From: Argopecten irradians
Lineage: Eukaryota > Mollusca > Bivalvia > Pectinida > Pectinidae
Direction: 5' to 3'
NCBI RefSeq assembly: GCF_041381155.1
Contig: NC_091134.1
Coordinates: 33,175,540-33,239,539, forward strand
DNA length: 64,000 nt
The notes under the pieces were generated by a model, which was not told where the DNA came from, ran no database searches, and was given only the letters and a program-made list of their open reading frames with translations. Below are positions 60,496 to 64,000 of the stretch, one piece after another. Numbering within the stretch: position 1 is the stretch's first letter; every line of letters starts with the position of its first letter. The position numbers were made by a program, and so were the translations under genes.

Positions 60496-61216
60496 TTAAC
60501 TGAAACCATAGGCCTCAATGACTTTCTGGTATGGTGCAATTTTGGATGCTACATTCTTTGTCGCCTTGGCTCTCAACACCTACAAAATATAAAACAAACA
60601 ATCATTTATTATGCAAATCAAAAGAAATCTTTATGAATGTCTTTAACTCATTCATCCCTGTAATTTCACAATGAACTGGTCAAGTCGTAGAATGAGAAGA
60701 GTACAACTTTATCATAAGGGTGATGAGTTGCATCATATAAGTCCTGTTTATACAAGGCATTTCCGGTTCACTTTAATTATAACTTGTAGTTAATTAGTGA
60801 CATTTAAGACCAGGTGTTTGTAATCATTGTACAAATTCTTAATATGATTCGAACATATTTGGAAGTATAGATCAGCTAAAACATTTAAACCAACTTATTT
60901 TCAATGCGTTTCATTTATACCTTTTTGGTTTTCTATTATAATTGGTGAAAAATAAATCACAGTGAAAATTCCCTGCAAGTACAAAAGTGTTTTACATGTA
61001 AATCACGAAATTAAATTGCCATGTAAACGTCATTAGCAACGTGAAAATCAGTTGGTTTACAGTATATAACCTAGTAAATTATTGGTTACTTACAGCAGCT
61101 GCCTTCTTCTGCTGGTAGAACTGCTTTGATTTGACCTTCCTCTTGGCTTCAAGGGTAGAAATCACAGTCTGGTACTTCCATCCAACTTCATGGGCCAGAC
61201 GGTTGAGGTCACAGAA
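60496..61216 (-). CDS. RPL13A: Ribosomal protein uL13 (RPL13A), last two exons
   Basis: A protein of the large cytosolic ribosomal subunit. The exon at 61,216-61,094 (41 codons, phase 0 at both ends) reads [16 protein letters not shown] then [29 protein letters not shown] is the conserved uL13 signature. The last exon (60,579-60,496) reads [20 protein letters not shown] and ends YGFS. The two correspond to the last third of the human protein (203 residues). The N-terminal exons lie beyond the right edge: none was seen in 61,217-64,000, which appears to be a single intron loaded with snoRNAs. Confidence 0.95.
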
Positions 61217-61510
61217 CTGAAAAGGGAAAAAAGATTGTGGTAAAATCTAAGGTCCACTCTGTAAACTATACAATTAATGTCTTGGGTTGTATGTAAATCT
61301 AGGTTGGGTGTAAAATGTAAAATTCTGTATGTATTTGCTTTTGCATTTGACGATGTATCTTAACATACACTCTTGGACTCGTTTATTGAACTTTGACTCG
61401 CCTTTCAAAAAGAAAAGTGCTGACAAGGTGATAGTCATTTCACATCAACTTTCATGAACACGAGGTACAAATGTGATGTTCATCCCAATGGTTTAATTAA
61501 ATTGATAGAT

Positions 61511-61593
61511 GTCTGCCTCAGTTGGTGGTACATGAATTGTTTTCATGACTTGTCAACAAAGATTCGGTGTGACATGGTTTCTCATCATCAACA
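61511..61593 (-). ncRNA. Box C/D snoRNA, type A copy 1 (SNORD33-like)
   Basis: Minus strand: C box ATGATGA (61,588-61,582) and D box CTGA (61,521-61,518), with end stem TGTTTG/CAGACA. The 12 nt CATGTACCACCA just before the D box pair with the conserved 18S rRNA segment TGGTGGTGCATG (one G-U pair). The fifth base from the D box points to the uridine methylated by vertebrate U33. Confidence 0.88.
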
Positions 61594-61907
61594 AACATCT
61601 GATAAACGCAACATTGTCCGCAGGTTAAAATACTTAAATATAATTTTGTATACATGGTAATCCCCTGAATAACATAAATAATGAAAAGAAAATGAAAGAT
61701 GGAAAGAGAAATTTATTACAAAATCAATGATGCTTTCAAAGTCATTTTCCTTGTAATTCATCCAAAACCTATTGCCAATAACACAATTAAAACGCTCAAT
61801 TAACTTTTTAAGTTGGAACAAACTCTTTACTTATCCTTTTGTAATGTTTATACATGTATTAATGTCTCTAAAAACAATGATATCTGGATCATTCTGTGCC
61901 TGTCTCA

Positions 61908-61981
61908 GTTGGTGGTACATGAATTGTTTTCATGACATGTCAATTGGATTCGGTGTGACATGGTTTCTCATCATCAACAGG
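61908..61981 (-). ncRNA. Box C/D snoRNA, type A copy 2 (SNORD33-like)
   Basis: C box at 61,974-61,968, D box at 61,918-61,915; the same 18S guide as copy 1. End stem less clear (CTGTTG/CAGGCAC). Confidence 0.85.
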
Positions 61982-62230
61982 AACTAACAATAGACATATC
62001 CGTATTGACATATCAGGATAAGTATATCAATGTTTACATAACTTATACACTTCGACCAAGATTTAAGTCGCAGCCAAAAAGGAAAATAGCAATAAAAATG
62101 AAAATCACACACAAAACAAAAACAACAGGGGCTTGATAATATACAATACATACACTGAAATATGTTTTATTATCTATATATTGGACTCATCAAAAGGGCC
62201 ATTTTAGCATTTCAAAATGAAAGGCTTGGC

Positions 62231-62313
62231 GTCTGTCTCAGTTGGTGGTACATGAATTGTTTTCATAAAATGTCAACTAGATTCGGTGCGACATGATTTC
62301 TCATAATCAACAA
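62231..62313 (-). ncRNA. Box C/D snoRNA, type A copy 3, altered C box
   Basis: The D box (62,241-62,238) and 18S guide are kept, but the C box region reads TGATTATGA instead of TGATGATGA. The copy may be inactive. A 670-bp block starting here is repeated at 62,901. Confidence 0.7.
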
Positions 62314-62553
62314 GCATCACTGCACTGGTACAACATTTTATACTTTGAGGTGTTAATTATCAATCAAAAGAAGAATAGGTCTGGAAGTTGTTTCAAATAA
62401 AACTATTTTCAGTACTGCATATATCCCTAAAATGTGCTATTTCAAACTGATCTTGAAAATAATCTTAATCACAGATTATTTTACTTCATAAAGTTAACTG
62501 TATCAACAGACAGTGTTTACCTTGTTCTGCTACAAAGTTTAGAGATAATGGAA

Positions 62554-62635
62554 GCTTGTCTCAGTTGGTGGTAGAAGACAATGACCACATGTTCATCAAA
62601 CAATGAATCGGCGAGTTCATTCATCATTAACAAGC
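62554..62635 (-). ncRNA. Box C/D snoRNA, type B copy 1
   Basis: 82 nt with a perfect end stem GCTTGT/ACAAGC, C box ATGATGA (62,627-62,621) and D box CTGA (62,564-62,561). The sequence before the D box, TACCACCAA, overlaps the type A guide only in part; the middle differs (CTCGCCGATTCATTG before a D'-like TTGA). Its target is not recognised. Confidence 0.82.
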
Positions 62636-62900
62636 AAGTAAGTATGGTCAGATTGTAGAAATACATATATTTTTTAAATCAAATGTATTTTATATTTGCA
62701 CTTAAAAAAGCATGCATGAATTGATGACAAGTTTACTTTTGATATGTAGAGGAAAATCTGCTTAAGAAAGTATATACTTTTTCATCCCACAAATTACAAA
62801 GCATGGTGCATATACTGTAAATGTACCAACAAAAGCTATTCTTTATTTCAGAACTTTGTTTTTTATTTAACAACTTGAGAGTAACTACTTAATTTTCTGT

Positions 62901-62983
62901 GTCTGCCTCAGTTGGTGGTACATGAATTGTTTTCATGAAATGTCAACAAGATTCGGTGTGACATGGTTTCTCATCATCAGCAA
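62901..62983 (-). ncRNA. Box C/D snoRNA, type A copy 4 (SNORD33-like)
   Basis: C box 62,977-62,971, D box 62,911-62,908, 18S guide intact. The downstream sequence 'caagcatcactgcactgg' is shared with copy 3, showing block duplication. Confidence 0.88.
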
Positions 62984-63303
62984 GCATCACTGCACTGGTG
63001 GGACATTTTATACTTAAAACTATCCATTGAATTAATTTTAAGGTGTTATACTCATTACACCAATTGCAAGTCGAAAGAAATATAAGAAAAGAAGTGGTTT
63101 CAAATAAAATATTTTTAGTACTTGGTATACACCTTGTTATCTCAATGTAATCTTGAAAATAATCTTCATAACAGATTATTTTCTTTCATAAAGTTTACTG
63201 TATCAACAGTCAGTGTTTACTTTGTTCTATTTATAAGCTATTAAGTTTTGATATACTGGAGGTTGATTAATCAACTAATGCAACTTGACCTTTTGTTAAC
63301 CAA

Positions 63304-63385
63304 GCTTGTCTCAGTTGGTGGTAGAAGACAATGACCACATGTTCATCAAACAATGAATCGGCGAGTTCATTCATCATTAACAAGC
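63304..63385 (-). ncRNA. Box C/D snoRNA, type B copy 2
   Basis: Identical to type B copy 1 over the whole 82 nt, including the end stem, C box (63,377-63,371) and D box (63,314-63,311), while the flanks differ more. Confidence 0.85.
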
Positions 63386-63547
63386 AAGTAAGTATGGTCA
63401 GATTGTAGACATACATTTTTTAAAAACCAAATATATCCAAAGTATTGTAGTTGAAAATGACTACTGTATTTGAAATTTCTGTTTACCAACTAAAAGTATT
63501 TCTTTATTCCAGAACGTTAGAACAAATACATCAGGTAAATTTTCTTT

Positions 63548-63631
63548 GTCTGCCTCAGTTGGTGGTACATGAATTGTTTTCATGAAATGTCAACAAGATT
63601 CGGTGTGACATGGTTTCTCATCATCAGCAGA
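63548..63631 (-). ncRNA. Box C/D snoRNA, type A copy 5 (SNORD33-like)
   Basis: C box 63,624-63,618, D box 63,558-63,555, 18S guide intact; the same core as copy 4. Confidence 0.88.
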
Positions 63632-64000
63632 TATGCAATAGACAAAACATTTACATACAACTTTTTTTCTCACTGAAAGAAACAGAAACCACAACATAAT
63701 TTTCTTCCATTTCCTCTTTTCTGCAATTAAATATAACAGGCGGACGATACTACAAATCCCTTATTTAATACTAAACTTTGCACACATTGATTCAGTAAGC
63801 CATCCCTTCCATAATTGTTTCTGATCAAAATTTTCTTTTACTTAGGATATGAAAACTATTTTTTGGCCTAATATCACCGCAGATAAATATTTTTTTAAAT
63901 TTTTATAAAATGTAAAGTTTTACAGATAGTTTTGTTGAGAGCATTAATTAATATCAGTGCTTCCCAAATCATTGAAGTTTGTAAATTTTTTTCTGTGTCT

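Larger units (their letters stand above)
62231..63547. repeat. Tandem duplication of a ~650-bp snoRNA block
   Basis: The block A3-B1 (62,231-62,900) and block A4-B2 (62,901-63,547) share flanking phrases such as 'agcatcactgcactggt', 'taatcttgaaaataatctt' and 'gtatcaacag', so the intron grew by block duplication. The flanks have diverged more than the snoRNA cores. Confidence 0.8.

Overview
The window looks like nuclear DNA of a bivalve mollusc. It is AT-rich, its genes have many short exons with canonical GT/AG introns, and it is full of MITEs, LINE pieces and the dispersed repeats ending in 'aaggcccatgggcctcttgt' that I associate with bivalves. The species cannot be named from sequence alone.

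Five host genes are well supported. From left to right: SETD4 (minus, 5' part at 11.5-15.4 kb), MORC3-like (plus, complete, 17 coding exons, 15.8-36.6 kb), parkin PRKN (minus, complete, 11 coding exons, 45.8-52.9 kb), ISCU (plus, complete, 5 coding exons, 53.8-58.8 kb) and the last two exons of RPL13A (minus, 60.5-61.2 kb). They form two head-to-head pairs. SETD4/MORC3 start codons lie 0.4 kb apart and PRKN/ISCU about 0.9 kb apart; both spacers carry CCGGAAGT (ETS/GABP-type) motifs. SETD4 and MORC3 are also neighbours on human 21q22, so that pairing may be ancient. A further short spliced gene (minus, 39.1-40.3 kb) is likely but not recognised.

The rightmost 2.8 kb lies upstream of the RPL13A exons and seems to be one long intron. 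It holds seven box C/D snoRNA copies in two alternating types. The main type can pair over 12 bp with 18S rRNA at the site used by vertebrate U33 (SNORD33), which also lives in RPL13A.

The left 10 kb is repetitive. Bases 1-1275 are a second, noisy copy of the PRKN exon 6-7 region, ending at a run of 10 Ns (probably an assembly artefact). Then come ancient repeats and a 55-bp minisatellite. A Ty3/gypsy-type LTR retrotransposon (2,924-9,461, minus) splits this minisatellite; it has the unusual order integrase before reverse transcriptase (Gmr1-like) and a tRNA-Pro primer site.

MORC3 intron 2 (8 kb) is a nest of mobile DNA. A foldback-like array of self-complementary repeats is split by an intact-looking Tc1 element, a 466-bp non-autonomous element, a LINE with a 1,093-codon open frame, and a LINE fragment. 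The 36.6-45.7 kb stretch between the convergent MORC3 and PRKN genes is mostly MITEs.
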